The notes: generated by a model not told the origin, from the sequence alone. Positions 32,551 to 41,426 are shown, counted from the first letter of the stretch. The stretch: 52,184 bases of DNA from Candidatus Zemynaea palustris (GCA_003134695.1 PLCB01000006.1:46853-99036), one strand, 5' to 3'. Program-made: numbers and translations.

Positions 32551-34251
32551 ATGTTGTCTAAGCCCAGTAGACGACTACGAACGCCCCTCGTGCGGATTGT
32601 GGTGTCGGTCGTATTGGCCGGCATTCTATCCGCCTGCTCGGGCGGAGGGGGAACGCAATCCGTGCCCTCTTCTCCGCAGAACCCGAACGCTCAGATGGTC
32701 CAAGTCACCTTCACGTACAATTGGAACGGGACGCTCTCGACGGCCCGGTCGCCGAAGTACGTACCGGCGACCGCGCGCAGCATCGGCGTCTCGGTCAACG
32801 GCGGAACATCGCAGTTTCTCAATGCGCCGGCGAGCACGCTCGTCATCGACGCACCCGTCGGCACCGACACGTTCACGATCACGGCGTTCGACGCCCAAAA
32901 CGGCCAGGGCAACGTCTTGAGCCGCGCCTCGGTGACCAAGCAAATCGTCGCCGGAGCGGCCAACACGGTGTCCGCCACCTTGAACGGCGTCGTTACCTCG
33001 ATGGCGATCAGCCTCAGCAATCCGAGCCCGAACGCCGGAGTGCCGGCGACGGTCAACGTCAATCTGGCGGCAAAGGATGCCGACGGCAACGTGATCGTCG
33101 GTCCGGGCGACTATAGCACCACGATTCACCTCACGATCAGCGACCCATCAGCCAGCGGCACCTTGTCGCTCTCGACGAACGACCTTCCGAATTCGGCGAC
33201 CACCGCCACGCTGACGTACAACGGCGGGACGCTGGCGAGCGGCCTCCCGGGCGCGCCGCTCGCGGCGGTCGTCGCGAGCGCTGCCGGCGTGACGACCGTG
33301 TCCGCAAGCTTCACACCGACGCCGACGTTCTATCAGTTCTCGATTCCGGTCTCCACAAATCGGCCTCAATGGATCGCAGCCGGGTCCGACGGCAACATGT
33401 GGTTTACGGAGAATCCCGGCGGTAAGGTCGCGCAGATTACCCCAGCGGGCGTGGTGACGGAATTCACCGTGCCGACCGCCAACGCGCAGCCGCAGATGAT
33501 CATCGGCGCCTCCGATGGCAACCTGTGGTTCACCGAGTTCTCGACGACGCCGCCTCCCGGCACAAGTAAAATCGCAAAGCTCACGACCAGCGGCACGTTC
33601 ACGGAATTCAGCACGCTGTTCGCTCCGCCGCCGCCGGACAATCCGCTCGGACTCGTTGACAGGCTCGACGGCAACATCTGGTACGTCGCCAACGGCAGCA
33701 GCCGGATGGGCTTCCAGGGTATAAGCTCGGGCGTTGCGGGCGAGACGAGCATCCCTACCGCGAACTCCGGCCCCTTTGGGATCGCGGCCGCACCGGACAA
33801 CAACCTCTACTACACGGAATCGGCGACCGACAAGATCGGCCGGATCGCCAACCTGTTCACCGCCCAGAGCGAGATTAGCTTGACCGCTGGGACGGTTCCC
33901 GAACAGATCGTGCGAGGTCCCGATGGCAACTTGTGGTTCACCGAATTCGGGAGCAACAAAATCGGACGGCTCTCGCCGAACTCGTTCTCGGTCACGGGCG
34001 AGTTTCCGACGCTCACGCCGAACGCCGGCCCGACGGGGATCACCGTCGGACAAGACGGCGCGCTGTGGTTTACCGAGACGGGTCTCGATAAGATCGGCCG
34101 CATCACGACCGGTGGCACCGTATCGGAATACACGTCTCCCGTCACCGGTCTCGGTTTGAGGGGCATCGGAGTCGCTCCCGACGGTTCGATCTGGTTCGCG
34201 GAACCTGGCAGCGGCCTCAGTCCCGGAAGCGTCGGAAAGTTGGTGTACTGA
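32551..34251 (+). CDS. Lipoprotein with seven-bladed Vgb-like (virginiamycin B lyase) propeller
   Basis: The 566-residue product has a lipoprotein signal with Cys C29 (LAGILSAC) followed by a Gly/Ser linker. Residues ~45-265 form one or two beta-sandwich (Ig-like) regions. The remainder is a beta-propeller of seven blades marked by DGNMWFTE, DGNLWFTE, DGNIWYVA, DNNLYYTE, DGNLWFTE, DGALWFTE and DGSIWFAE. Virginiamycin B lyase has this fold, but the catalytic residues cannot be confirmed and such lipoproteins are far commoner than the enzyme; a surface binding or cell-envelope role is at least as likely. It is followed one base later by the next lipoprotein gene, so the two form an operon. Confidence 0.85.
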   Translation: MLSKPSRRLRTPLVRIVVSVVLAGILSACSGGGGTQSVPSSPQNPNAQMVQVTFTYNWNGTLSTARSPKYVPATARSIGVSVNGGTSQFLNAPASTLVIDAPVGTDTFTITAFDAQNGQGNVLSRASVTKQIVAGAANTVSATLNGVVTSMAISLSNPSPNAGVPATVNVNLAAKDADGNVIVGPGDYSTTIHLTISDPSASGTLSLSTNDLPNSATTATLTYNGGTLASGLPGAPLAAVVASAAGVTTVSASFTPTPTFYQFSIPVSTNRPQWIAAGSDGNMWFTENPGGKVAQITPAGVVTEFTVPTANAQPQMIIGASDGNLWFTEFSTTPPPGTSKIAKLTTSGTFTEFSTLFAPPPPDNPLGLVDRLDGNIWYVANGSSRMGFQGISSGVAGETSIPTANSGPFGIAAAPDNNLYYTESATDKIGRIANLFTAQSEISLTAGTVPEQIVRGPDGNLWFTEFGSNKIGRLSPNSFSVTGEFPTLTPNAGPTGITVGQDGALWFTETGLDKIGRITTGGTVSEYTSPVTGLGLRGIGVAPDGSIWFAEPGSGLSPGSVGKLVY

Positions 34252-34252
34252 T

Positions 34253-35227
34253 ATGAACGCCATGACAAAGACATATCTTGGCATTCGCTCGGCGTTTGCG
34301 GCCCTCGCCTTCGGCGCGGTCGCACTCACGATGGCGAACTGTACGTCCACCAACTCACCTCCGATCATCATCCTCACGCCACTCCCGGCGGCGACGCCAA
34401 CGCCCAGCGCGATCCTGGTCAATCCAGGCTCGGTAGCCTTCACCGCGACCGGACAGACGCAAGCCTTCACCGCTACCGAGAACTTCTACACGGGAACGCT
34501 GACTGCGTCGACCGCGAACTGCACCGGCATCGCGACGATCTCGCCCGCCTCCGGAACGGGACCCGCCGCCTCGTTCACAGTCACGTCGGCCGGCAACGGG
34601 ACGTGTCAGTTCTCCGTGAAGGACTCGTTCAACCAAAGCACGTCGGTCAACGTCGTCGTTTCCCCGGGCGCGCTTCAGCCGCTCAACGTGAACCCGACTG
34701 GGCTGACTTTCAGCGGCGGGGGCGGGTCTCTGACCTTCACCGCGACCGAAAACGGATACTCGGGAACGATCACGGCCTCGACGACGAATTGCGGCGGCGT
34801 CGCGACCATTGCGCCGGCATCCGGAGTCGGACCAAGCGCCTCGTTCACGGTGACCGCGGTCGCCGTCGGATCGTGTCAGTTCTCGGTGAAGGACGCGACC
34901 AATCAAACCGCAGCGGTGAACGTCATCGTCAATCCGACGAGCAGCACCAACCCGCTGACCGCGAACACCGGTGCGGTATCGTTCACCGTCCCCGGTCAAG
35001 CCGCGAGCTTCACGGCCTCAGAAACTGGCTACGCCGGTACGCTGACCCAGACCAACAACTGCGCCGGCATCGCGACCGTCTCGCCGGCCTCCGGTACTGG
35101 GCCGAGTGCAATCTTCACGGTGACCGCGGTCGCCGCTGGGATCTGCCAAGTCACGGTCAAGGACTCCAGCAACCAAGTCACAATGGTCGGCGTCACGGTG
35201 ACGACGACTTCGGTGACCGCCAACTAA
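34253..35227 (+). CDS. Probable lipoprotein of three exact-period 90-residue Ig-like repeats
   Basis: The 324-residue product has a signal sequence with C30 in ALTMANC, a somewhat atypical lipobox (Asn before Cys). A Pro/Thr linker leads into three repeats starting near residues 54, 144 and 235. Each has F(T/S)ATE..Y.GT(L/I)T, NC.G(I/V)AT(I/V).PASG.GP, FTVT and CQ(F/V)(S/T)VKD..NQ. Cysteines at 90/118, 180/208 and 270/298 are exactly 28 apart with an exact 90-residue period, suggesting one disulfide per domain. The fold is probably bacterial Ig-like; function is unknown. It starts 1 bp after the propeller gene stop. Confidence 0.82.
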   Translation: MNAMTKTYLGIRSAFAALAFGAVALTMANCTSTNSPPIIILTPLPAATPTPSAILVNPGSVAFTATGQTQAFTATENFYTGTLTASTANCTGIATISPASGTGPAASFTVTSAGNGTCQFSVKDSFNQSTSVNVVVSPGALQPLNVNPTGLTFSGGGGSLTFTATENGYSGTITASTTNCGGVATIAPASGVGPSASFTVTAVAVGSCQFSVKDATNQTAAVNVIVNPTSSTNPLTANTGAVSFTVPGQAASFTASETGYAGTLTQTNNCAGIATVSPASGTGPSAIFTVTAVAAGICQVTVKDSSNQVTMVGVTVTTTSVTAN

Positions 35228-35254
35228 CCCACTCGGAAGTCGATCCCAGAACGG

Positions 35255-35286
35255 AAGGCCCGGACGCGAGTCCGGGCCTTCTTCTT
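35255..35286 (+). terminator. Strong intrinsic terminator
   Basis: A perfect 11-bp stem AAGGCCCGGAC / GTCCGGGCCTT with loop GCGA (35255-35280) is followed by CTTCTTTT. It ends the two-lipoprotein operon on the plus strand. It lies directly beyond the stop of the convergent redoxin gene and may act on that side too, although the minus side lacks a T-run. Confidence 0.9.
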
Positions 35287-36945
35287 TTACGTCGTGGCGC
35301 TCGAGGTGTGCCGGCCGTCGGTGCCGGTGACGCGCACCTTTCCTATCTTCGCCTTCTCGTCGGGCGGCACGAGTTGGAATTCGATGATCTTGACGCCTGA
35401 TTGCGGGATCGCGACGCTCACTTTGAACGGTGAGCAGACTCGATCGGTGCAGAACGACGCCACCCAACCCTTCGGGACGCCGGAGGCGTGAAGCGCGACA
35501 TTCGTTCCGACCGCGTCGGCGACAACCAGACGGTACTTGAAGGTACTCTCGACGCTGCCGGGCAGATCGGCGCCCGTCCACGGCGCAAGCGAGACGGTCG
35601 TGGTCGTGACCGGCTTCGACAGGCCGAGCGCGACGATCGCCTCTTGTCCCTCTTCGAGGTACATGTCGTGCCGGATGTCGTCGGCCGGTAGCTTCTGCGT
35701 CCAGGCGATCACCTGTTCGAATTCGGCAAGGGCGTGCGCGTGGTCGCCGCCCTTGGCGTACGCGCGCCCGGCGTAGAGATGCGTCCAGGCGAGCTTGCGA
35801 ATGACGGCCGGCTTCGGCGTCGCATCGACGTGCTTTTTGCCGAGGGCGATCGCTTTACCGAAGATCGCGTAGGCTTCCGAAAAGCGCTTCGCCTTTCCGA
35901 GCGCGAGACCCAATTCGACGAGCGCGTCGACGCTATCGGGTTGCAGGAGAACGAGTCCCTGATCGGCGTCGATCTGCACGTCGGATTGATTCAGCCGTCC
36001 CGCCACGAACGCGATGCCGGAAAGAGCGTCGTCGTCCTTCGCGGAGAGCGCGACGGCGTCGCGGTACGCGGCAAGCGCGTCGCTCCATCGCTCGCGGTCG
36101 CGCGCGGCGTCCCCGCGCAGCCGCGCCAAGAGCTCCTTCGATTCGTCACTGGTTGCAGTGCTCGCGAGCGCCGCGATCCCGACGTCGCGAATCGTCGCCT
36201 CCTCGACGCGCGTGCGCAGCAAATCGGTCGAGTTGCCCTTGGCGGCATCGCTCTCGTTGAGCAGATCTTCGGCCTTATTGATCGCGGCGTCGACCTTCTT
36301 CGCATAGGCAAGCGTCGCCGCCGCGTCGGCGCCGGACGCCAAACCGGGATCGGCGAGCGCCAAATCGATCTTCTGCTGCAGTGGCGAAACGATCTCGGCG
36401 TTGCGACCGGCTTTCGCCGCGTCGACCATCAATGCCAGCTGCTGCGGTGCGACCACGTCAATGTAGCGTGCCCGCAAGATGCCTTGCGGGTCGATCACGA
36501 ACGTCGTCGGGAAGTACTGGATGTCATAGTCTTTCTGAAACTTCTTCTGCGCATCGATCGCTTGAGCGTAGGGCACGTTCTTGGCGACGACGTAGGCGCG
36601 CACGATCGGTGCCTCCTCGGTCGTGTCCACACCGAGAAACTCGACGCTCGTGGTGCGCAGCTTCGCATAACTCGAAAGCAGATCGGACATCTCTTGCCGG
36701 CACGGCGGGCACCAAGTCGCCCAGACGTTGATGACGAGCGTTTTCCCACGATAACGTGCGAGCGAGACGCTTTTTCCGTCGAGCGTGCGGAAGGAAAAGT
36801 CCGGCGCCGGCGCACCGACCTGGGGACCCGTGAGCGACTGCGTCCCGGCGGACGGAGGAGCGAGCGGCTCGGTTGCGCCGGCGAGGCGCGGACCGAGGGC
36901 AGCAGCCAGTCCGGCGGCCGCGGCGAGGGCAAGAAGACGTTTCAT
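35287..36945 (-). CDS. Exported thioredoxin-fold (TlpA/ResA-like) protein fused to TPR repeats
   Basis: The 552-residue product has a signal peptide (MKRLLALAAAAGLAAALG, cleavage near AGA). Residues ~42-175 are a TlpA-type redoxin with WCPPC (C79, C82), VINVWATWCPPC, the cis-Pro region YFPTTFVIDPQG and the insertion typical of periplasmic reductants. Residues ~200-450 are helical with TPR-like repeats (YRDAVALS, FGKAIALGK, ALAEFEQVIAW). Residues ~460-552 form an all-beta domain. Such proteins reduce disulfides outside the cytoplasmic membrane, for example in cytochrome c maturation; the TPR part suggests a protein partner. Its role here is not known. Confidence 0.82.
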   Translation of the reverse strand: MKRLLALAAAAGLAAALGPRLAGATEPLAPPSAGTQSLTGPQVGAPAPDFSFRTLDGKSVSLARYRGKTLVINVWATWCPPCRQEMSDLLSSYAKLRTTSVEFLGVDTTEEAPIVRAYVVAKNVPYAQAIDAQKKFQKDYDIQYFPTTFVIDPQGILRARYIDVVAPQQLALMVDAAKAGRNAEIVSPLQQKIDLALADPGLASGADAAATLAYAKKVDAAINKAEDLLNESDAAKGNSTDLLRTRVEEATIRDVGIAALASTATSDESKELLARLRGDAARDRERWSDALAAYRDAVALSAKDDDALSGIAFVAGRLNQSDVQIDADQGLVLLQPDSVDALVELGLALGKAKRFSEAYAIFGKAIALGKKHVDATPKPAVIRKLAWTHLYAGRAYAKGGDHAHALAEFEQVIAWTQKLPADDIRHDMYLEEGQEAIVALGLSKPVTTTTVSLAPWTGADLPGSVESTFKYRLVVADAVGTNVALHASGVPKGWVASFCTDRVCSPFKVSVAIPQSGVKIIEFQLVPPDEKAKIGKVRVTGTDGRHTSSATT

Positions 36946-37008
36946 ACGCGCGGGACGTTCGGCACGCGCTCCGCCGGCTCCAGCCGAGGCCCTGCTATAG
37001 AGGCCCTG

Positions 37009-37809
37009 TTATAGACGGAGCTTCACGCCAAGCACCATCATGCGCAGGGCGATCGCGAGAGCCGCGAACGTCAACACCGTCACGGTGCCGAGCGAGACGG
37101 CGAGCGGGACGTCGCCCGTCCCCGTAAACGCGAAACGGAAGGCGTCGATCATATAGAACATCGGGTTGGCGAACGAAATCTCGCGCACGAGCGGCGGCAT
37201 GAAGCGCGTCGAGGTGAAGACGCCGCCGACGAAAACGAGCGGCGTGATCACGAACGTCGTGAGCACCGCGATGTGATCGAACTTCTCGGCGAGCAGGCCG
37301 AAAACGATGCCGAGCGAGCAGAAGAGCGTCGCGACCAGCGCCGTCACCAACACGTAGAGCGGCCAGTTGTGCGGCAGCGCGTGCACCAGCAAGGCGCCGA
37401 CGACCAACACGAGCGTCGCAATGAGCAGCGCCCGTAAGATCGACGCGATCACGAAGCCGGCGACCATCTCGACGGCGGACATCGGCGCGATCAACATCTC
37501 TTGGATCGAATTCATGAAGCGCCCTTGGAAGATCGAGCTCGAAACCTCGCTGTAGGTCGCGTCGATGACCTGAAGCATGATGAGGCCCGGAACCAGGTAG
37601 GCCGCGTACGAGACTCCCTGAATCTGCGGGATACGGCTGCCGAGGCTCAAACCGAAAACGAGGACGTAAAGAACCGTCGTAATGATCGGCGGCCAGATGA
37701 CTTGATTGATCACCTTCATCGTGCGGACCAGTTCGCGCTTCACCAGCGTCGCGAGTCCGGTCCGGTTGCCGAAGCCCAACACGCCGGCCGCCGCCTGCCG
37801 CGCGCTCAC
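37009..37809 (-). CDS. ABC-2 type transporter permease
   Basis: The start is GTG at 37809, overlapping the ATPase stop as GTGA; the product is 266 residues (MSARQAAAGVLGFGNRTG). Six membrane segments and FVGGVFTSTRFMPPLVREISFANPMFYMIDAFR, the ABC-2 signature near the C-terminus, are present. With the preceding ATPase it forms an exporter of the NodIJ/DrrAB type, moving polysaccharide, lipid or a drug. Substrate is not evident. It ends a four-gene operon that begins at 40331. Confidence 0.92.
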   Translation of the reverse strand: MSARQAAAGVLGFGNRTGLATLVKRELVRTMKVINQVIWPPIITTVLYVLVFGLSLGSRIPQIQGVSYAAYLVPGLIMLQVIDATYSEVSSSIFQGRFMNSIQEMLIAPMSAVEMVAGFVIASILRALLIATLVLVVGALLVHALPHNWPLYVLVTALVATLFCSLGIVFGLLAEKFDHIAVLTTFVITPLVFVGGVFTSTRFMPPLVREISFANPMFYMIDAFRFAFTGTGDVPLAVSLGTVTVLTFAALAIALRMMVLGVKLRL

Positions 37810-38750
37810 GGGCGCACCAGCTCCAAGAAGATATCCTGCAGGCTCGCGCGCCGGAACTCCACGTTCTCGATCGTGTAGCCGGCCGCTTCCAGCTCGATCA
37901 GCATCGGCGCGATCTGCGCCGGATCGAGGCCGTCGAAGTGCAGCGTGCGCAGGTCGCCGTCGCGTCGCGCGCCGCGCGCGAGCGAGGGCGCGCTGAATTC
38001 GCGGTCGAGCGTGACGCTCAACGTCGCGGGACCATGCCGTCCCATGAGCCGCTCGGTCGGTTCCATTGCGACGATGCGGCCACTCTCGATGATCGCGATG
38101 TTCCGGCAAAGGGATTCCGCTTCTTCGAGATAGTGCGTCGTCAAGATGATCGTCGTTCCGGCCGCGTTGAGTTCGCGCAGCAAATCCCACAGTTCGATGC
38201 GCAGTTCGACGTCGACGCCGGCCGTTGGCTCGTCGAGGATCAGCAGCTTCGGCTCGTGGATCAGCGCGCGTGCCAGGGTGAGGCGGCGCTTCATCCCGCC
38301 AGAAAGCTTGACGTACGTGTCTCTCGCCTTGCTCGTCAACCCGAAGCGCTCGAGTAACATGTCGGCGCGCTCGCGGACGGCGCGCGCAGGGAACCCGTAA
38401 TATCCCGCCTGGTAGATCAGGATGTCGCGAATCGAGAGATAGCGATCAAAATTATATTCCTGCGGGGCAAGACCGATCAGGCGCCGCGCCGTCCGCCAGT
38501 CGCGGACGTTATCGTGCCCGAAGATTTCGATCGTCCCCGAGCTGATCGCGGCCAGGCCAACGATAGCGTTGATGGTCGTGGTCTTTCCGGCGCCGTTCAT
38601 CCCGAGGAAACCAAAAAAATCACCGGCTTCGACGCGCAGCGAGATATTATCGACGGCGAGAAAATCGCCGTAGCGCTTGGAGAGTCCATCGATCTTCAGT
38701 GCCGGCGACCGCGTCGACGATCCGTCGTAGAGTTCAGGGGATCCGTTCAC
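37806..38750 (-). CDS. ABC transporter ATP-binding protein (ABC-2 exporter)
   Basis: A GTG at 38750, preceded by AAGGAG, gives 314 residues (MNGSPELYDGSSTRSPALKIDGLSKRYG). The start lies within the 3' end of the metallophosphatase gene (17-bp overlap). Walker A is GMNGAGKTTT, the signature is LSGGMKRRLTLARAL, Walker B is LLILDEPTAGVD, and the switch His is in LTTHYLEEAE. The C-terminal ~80 residues form the regulatory domain typical of DrrA-like ATPases. It energises the permease encoded next. Confidence 0.94.
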   Translation of the reverse strand: MNGSPELYDGSSTRSPALKIDGLSKRYGDFLAVDNISLRVEAGDFFGFLGMNGAGKTTTINAIVGLAAISSGTIEIFGHDNVRDWRTARRLIGLAPQEYNFDRYLSIRDILIYQAGYYGFPARAVRERADMLLERFGLTSKARDTYVKLSGGMKRRLTLARALIHEPKLLILDEPTAGVDVELRIELWDLLRELNAAGTTIILTTHYLEEAESLCRNIAIIESGRIVAMEPTERLMGRHGPATLSVTLDREFSAPSLARGARRDGDLRTLHFDGLDPAQIAPMLIELEAAGYTIENVEFRRASLQDIFLELVRP

Positions 38751-39462
38751 CGAGCTCCTTGTAGCGGTGACGGCGCAAGACTTCGATCCGACGCTTCCGG
38801 CGCGGCATTCCGCTCTTCTCGATATCGCGTACGACCTTCTCGACGTCGAAAGCGACGCGCCGGTGTTTGACTTCCCAACCGCCAGGGCGCTGTGTGAAGA
38901 GCGCATAACACGCGCGCGGATCGCCGTCTTTCGGCAAGCCGGCCGAAGCGACGTTCACCAACAATCGATCGCGCCAGACGCGAACGTACGAAAGGTGGAG
39001 GTGTCCGAACGCGAGCGTCCGTTCCTCGACGCCGGCGAATGCGCGTTCGAGCGTCGCGTCATCGGCGTCCGGCCACAGGTGCTCGTCGTCGGATTGCGGG
39101 TTGGCATGGACGACCAGAAGGGCGTCGCGACCTTCCCCAATGCGTAGCGAAAACGGCAACTCGCGCAGCCGGCGCATCCAGTCGGCGCCGATCCGTTCTC
39201 GCTGCCAGACGACACCTTCGGCTTCTTCCTCGTCGTCGATCGAGGCTTCGCTCTCACCAATCATCCGGTCGGTGTTACCGCGAACGCAGCGAGCGCCGAT
39301 CGACTCCAAGCGCTCGAGCACATCGAGCGGGCGCGGCCCGTCGAGGCACAGATCACCGGCGACGACGATCGCCTCGGCTCCGCCTTGCTCGGCAAGATCG
39401 TCCAAGCAGGCGTCGAGCCCACGAATGTTGCCGTGGATGTCCGAGCAGACCGCGACGCGCAT
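38734..39462 (-). CDS. Calcineurin-like metallophosphatase (YfcE/MJ0936 type)
   Basis: The 242-residue protein carries the metallophosphoesterase motifs in order: VCSDIHGN, VVAGDLCLDGP, VRGNTD, LVVHANP and GHLHLSYVRVW. The family includes phosphodiesterases and protein phosphatases; the substrate is not apparent. The start overlaps the stop of the DDAH-like gene (TGATG), and its 3' end overlaps the ABC ATPase gene, so all four are likely co-transcribed. The C-terminus is strongly basic (PRRKRRIEVLRRHRYKELG). Confidence 0.88.
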   Translation of the reverse strand: MRVAVCSDIHGNIRGLDACLDDLAEQGGAEAIVVAGDLCLDGPRPLDVLERLESIGARCVRGNTDRMIGESEASIDDEEEAEGVVWQRERIGADWMRRLRELPFSLRIGEGRDALLVVHANPQSDDEHLWPDADDATLERAFAGVEERTLAFGHLHLSYVRVWRDRLLVNVASAGLPKDGDPRACYALFTQRPGGWEVKHRRVAFDVEKVVRDIEKSGMPRRKRRIEVLRRHRYKELGERIP

Positions 39463-40331
39463 CAGCCGCGTCTGAGCGCGAGCGCGAGCGACGACGGCGT
39501 CGCTCCGATTTTTCCGAATTCCCAGAGGTCGATCGCGTCGACGGCGATCTTCGCTTTGCGCAAACGCGGAATCGCTTCGCGAAAACGGAGGTTCGCGATC
39601 ACGCGCCGCGGACCGAGCACGAGCAGGCCGGCAGCATAATCCTCGCCGCGCGGAACCTCGATCCGTTCCAGCCCGGCGAATTTTTCGCCATCGAGAAAGC
39701 CTGGCGCGTACACGATGGTCCGCGCGTCGACCAGCGACGCGACCGACCGAAGCCGCCGGACTTGCGCCGCGAGCGGCACGTCGACGACGTTGAGGCCGCG
39801 TTGACGCGCATAGGCCGCAAGTTGCTCACGGCCGTGCGCGTTGCCGTGCGTCCCGCCGGCGATGCCGACTTCGGATGCTTGCCGCTCGGAGACCCCGATG
39901 AAAACGCTGTCCCTCGCGAACAAGACGTCGCCGCCGTCAAGCAAGCCGGGTGGCTCGATACGCCCGATGACCGGGATGTCGGCGCGTTGCAGCGCCGCTT
40001 CGACCGCACCGACTTCGCGGCGCCGGTTCAAGTCGCTCGGTCGCATCAGGAACGCGCCGTCGGCCAGCACGATCGCGATGTCGACGCAGAGCGCGCCGAG
40101 CGGCGCGAGGGGGTCGGCGTCGAGCTTGACGACCTTCACCCCGTGCGCAGCCAAGCGTCCTAGAAAGATATCGTGTTGCGCGAGCGCGCGTTCGGCGATC
40201 GCATTCGGCTCGCCGGGCAACGGACGCTCGCGCTCGATCGCGCTCGACGGCGGCACGACCAGCACCGAGCGCAGCGTCGCCACCTCGTCGCGAACGAACG
40301 GCGGCTTGAGTGGTTTCGATGTGGAGATCAC
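39462..40331 (-). CDS. DDAH-like guanidino-modifying-enzyme fold, probably non-catalytic
   Basis: GTG at 40331, with AAGGGAG 6 bp upstream, gives 289 residues; an ATG at 40355 has no good ribosome-binding site. The order of motifs follows dimethylarginine dimethylaminohydrolase: MRPSDLNRRREV, PPGLLDGGDVLF, VIANLRF, and a C-terminal WEFGKIGATPSSLAL. Aligned from memory with the P. aeruginosa enzyme, the acidic residue is D132 (Glu there), the catalytic His is replaced by R193 and the catalytic Cys by S281. Hydrolase or amidinotransferase chemistry is therefore unlikely. A binding or scaffolding role is inferred. It heads the operon with the metallophosphatase and ABC genes. Confidence 0.75.
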   Translation of the reverse strand: MISTSKPLKPPFVRDEVATLRSVLVVPPSSAIERERPLPGEPNAIAERALAQHDIFLGRLAAHGVKVVKLDADPLAPLGALCVDIAIVLADGAFLMRPSDLNRRREVGAVEAALQRADIPVIGRIEPPGLLDGGDVLFARDSVFIGVSERQASEVGIAGGTHGNAHGREQLAAYARQRGLNVVDVPLAAQVRRLRSVASLVDARTIVYAPGFLDGEKFAGLERIEVPRGEDYAAGLLVLGPRRVIANLRFREAIPRLRKAKIAVDAIDLWEFGKIGATPSSLALALRRG

Positions 40332-40382
40332 GCCGCTCCCTTCTCGTAGGACCATGCAATCACCGCTGGGAAGGCGAGCAGC

Positions 40383-41420
40383 ATGCGCGCGATCGTTAAA
40401 ACGAAACCGTCCGTCGGCGTCGAGTTCGTCGAGCACTATCCCGAACCCGACATCGACGTCGACCAAGTCTTGGTGGAGGTTGGCGCCACGTCGATCTGCG
40501 GTACCGACGCCCACCTCTACGCGTGGGACGCGAGCGCGCAGGCCTTCGAACCGCAACTTCCCTTCGTGATGGGTCACGAGTGCGCCGGCACGGTCGTGCG
40601 GACTGGGGCAAACGTCCGAAGTCTCGCCGCCGGCGATCGCGTCGCCGCCGAGTCGCACATCTTCTGCGGCGCGTGCTATATGTGCCGAATCGGAAACGCG
40701 CACAACTGCTACAACCTGAAATTGCTCGGCGTGACGCGGCCGGGTGCGTTCGCGAACTACGTCGCGCTTCCGGCGTCGGTCTGCTTCCCGCTACCGCCGA
40801 CCTTGCCGTTCGATATCGGCGCGCTCTTCGAACCGAGCGGCAACGCCGTCCACGCGGTTCAGCGCGCGGGAAATCTCGACGGCTGCAGCGTCCTCATCAC
40901 CGGTGCCGGACCGATCGGCCTGGTTCTCATTCAGCTCGCCTTCGCGATGGGCGCGAGCTCGGTCGTGGCGCTCGAACCCAATCCGTTTCGCCGCGGCCTG
41001 GCTACGAAGTACGGAGCGCGCGCGCTGGATCCGGCCGAAGCCGACCTCGACGCCATCGTGCGTGCGGATTACGCGCGCCACGGCGGTTTCGACGTCGGCT
41101 TCGAAGTTTCGGCGGCGCCCGGGACCCACGAGCAGATCCTGCGCGCCGTCCGGCGCGAAGCGATCGTGGTCTGCATCGGCTTACCGAATCGCGCGATCTC
41201 GCTCGACATCTCCGAATTCATCGCAAAGAAGATGATCGTGCTCAAGGGCGTCTTCGGGAGGCGCATCTGGGAGACGTGGGAGATACTGCTCGCCCTGGTC
41301 GAAGCGAAGCGTCTCGATCTCGCCGGGATGATCACCCATCATCTCTCGATCCGCGAATTCGAGCGCGGCATCGCGCTCTTAAAAGGCGACTCCGCGAAGG
41401 TCATCATCTCACCGAACTGA
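40383..41420 (+). CDS. tdh: L-threonine 3-dehydrogenase or related zinc sorbitol/threonine dehydrogenase
   Basis: The 345-residue protein is a zinc MDR enzyme. Catalytic zinc is held by C39 (ATSICGTDAHLY), H65 and E66 (MGHECAG). Structural zinc is held by C95, C98, C101 and C109. GAGPIGLVLIQLAFAMG binds NAD. The pattern SICGTDAHLYAWDAWA-like sequence and the C-terminal LDLAGMITHHLSIREFERGIALLKGDSAKVIISP match threonine dehydrogenases. It would convert threonine to 2-amino-3-oxobutyrate. No kbl partner is in the window, so a related sugar-alcohol activity is not excluded. Confidence 0.85.
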   Translation: MRAIVKTKPSVGVEFVEHYPEPDIDVDQVLVEVGATSICGTDAHLYAWDASAQAFEPQLPFVMGHECAGTVVRTGANVRSLAAGDRVAAESHIFCGACYMCRIGNAHNCYNLKLLGVTRPGAFANYVALPASVCFPLPPTLPFDIGALFEPSGNAVHAVQRAGNLDGCSVLITGAGPIGLVLIQLAFAMGASSVVALEPNPFRRGLATKYGARALDPAEADLDAIVRADYARHGGFDVGFEVSAAPGTHEQILRAVRREAIVVCIGLPNRAISLDISEFIAKKMIVLKGVFGRRIWETWEILLALVEAKRLDLAGMITHHLSIREFERGIALLKGDSAKVIISPN

Positions 41421-41426
41421 CGGCGT

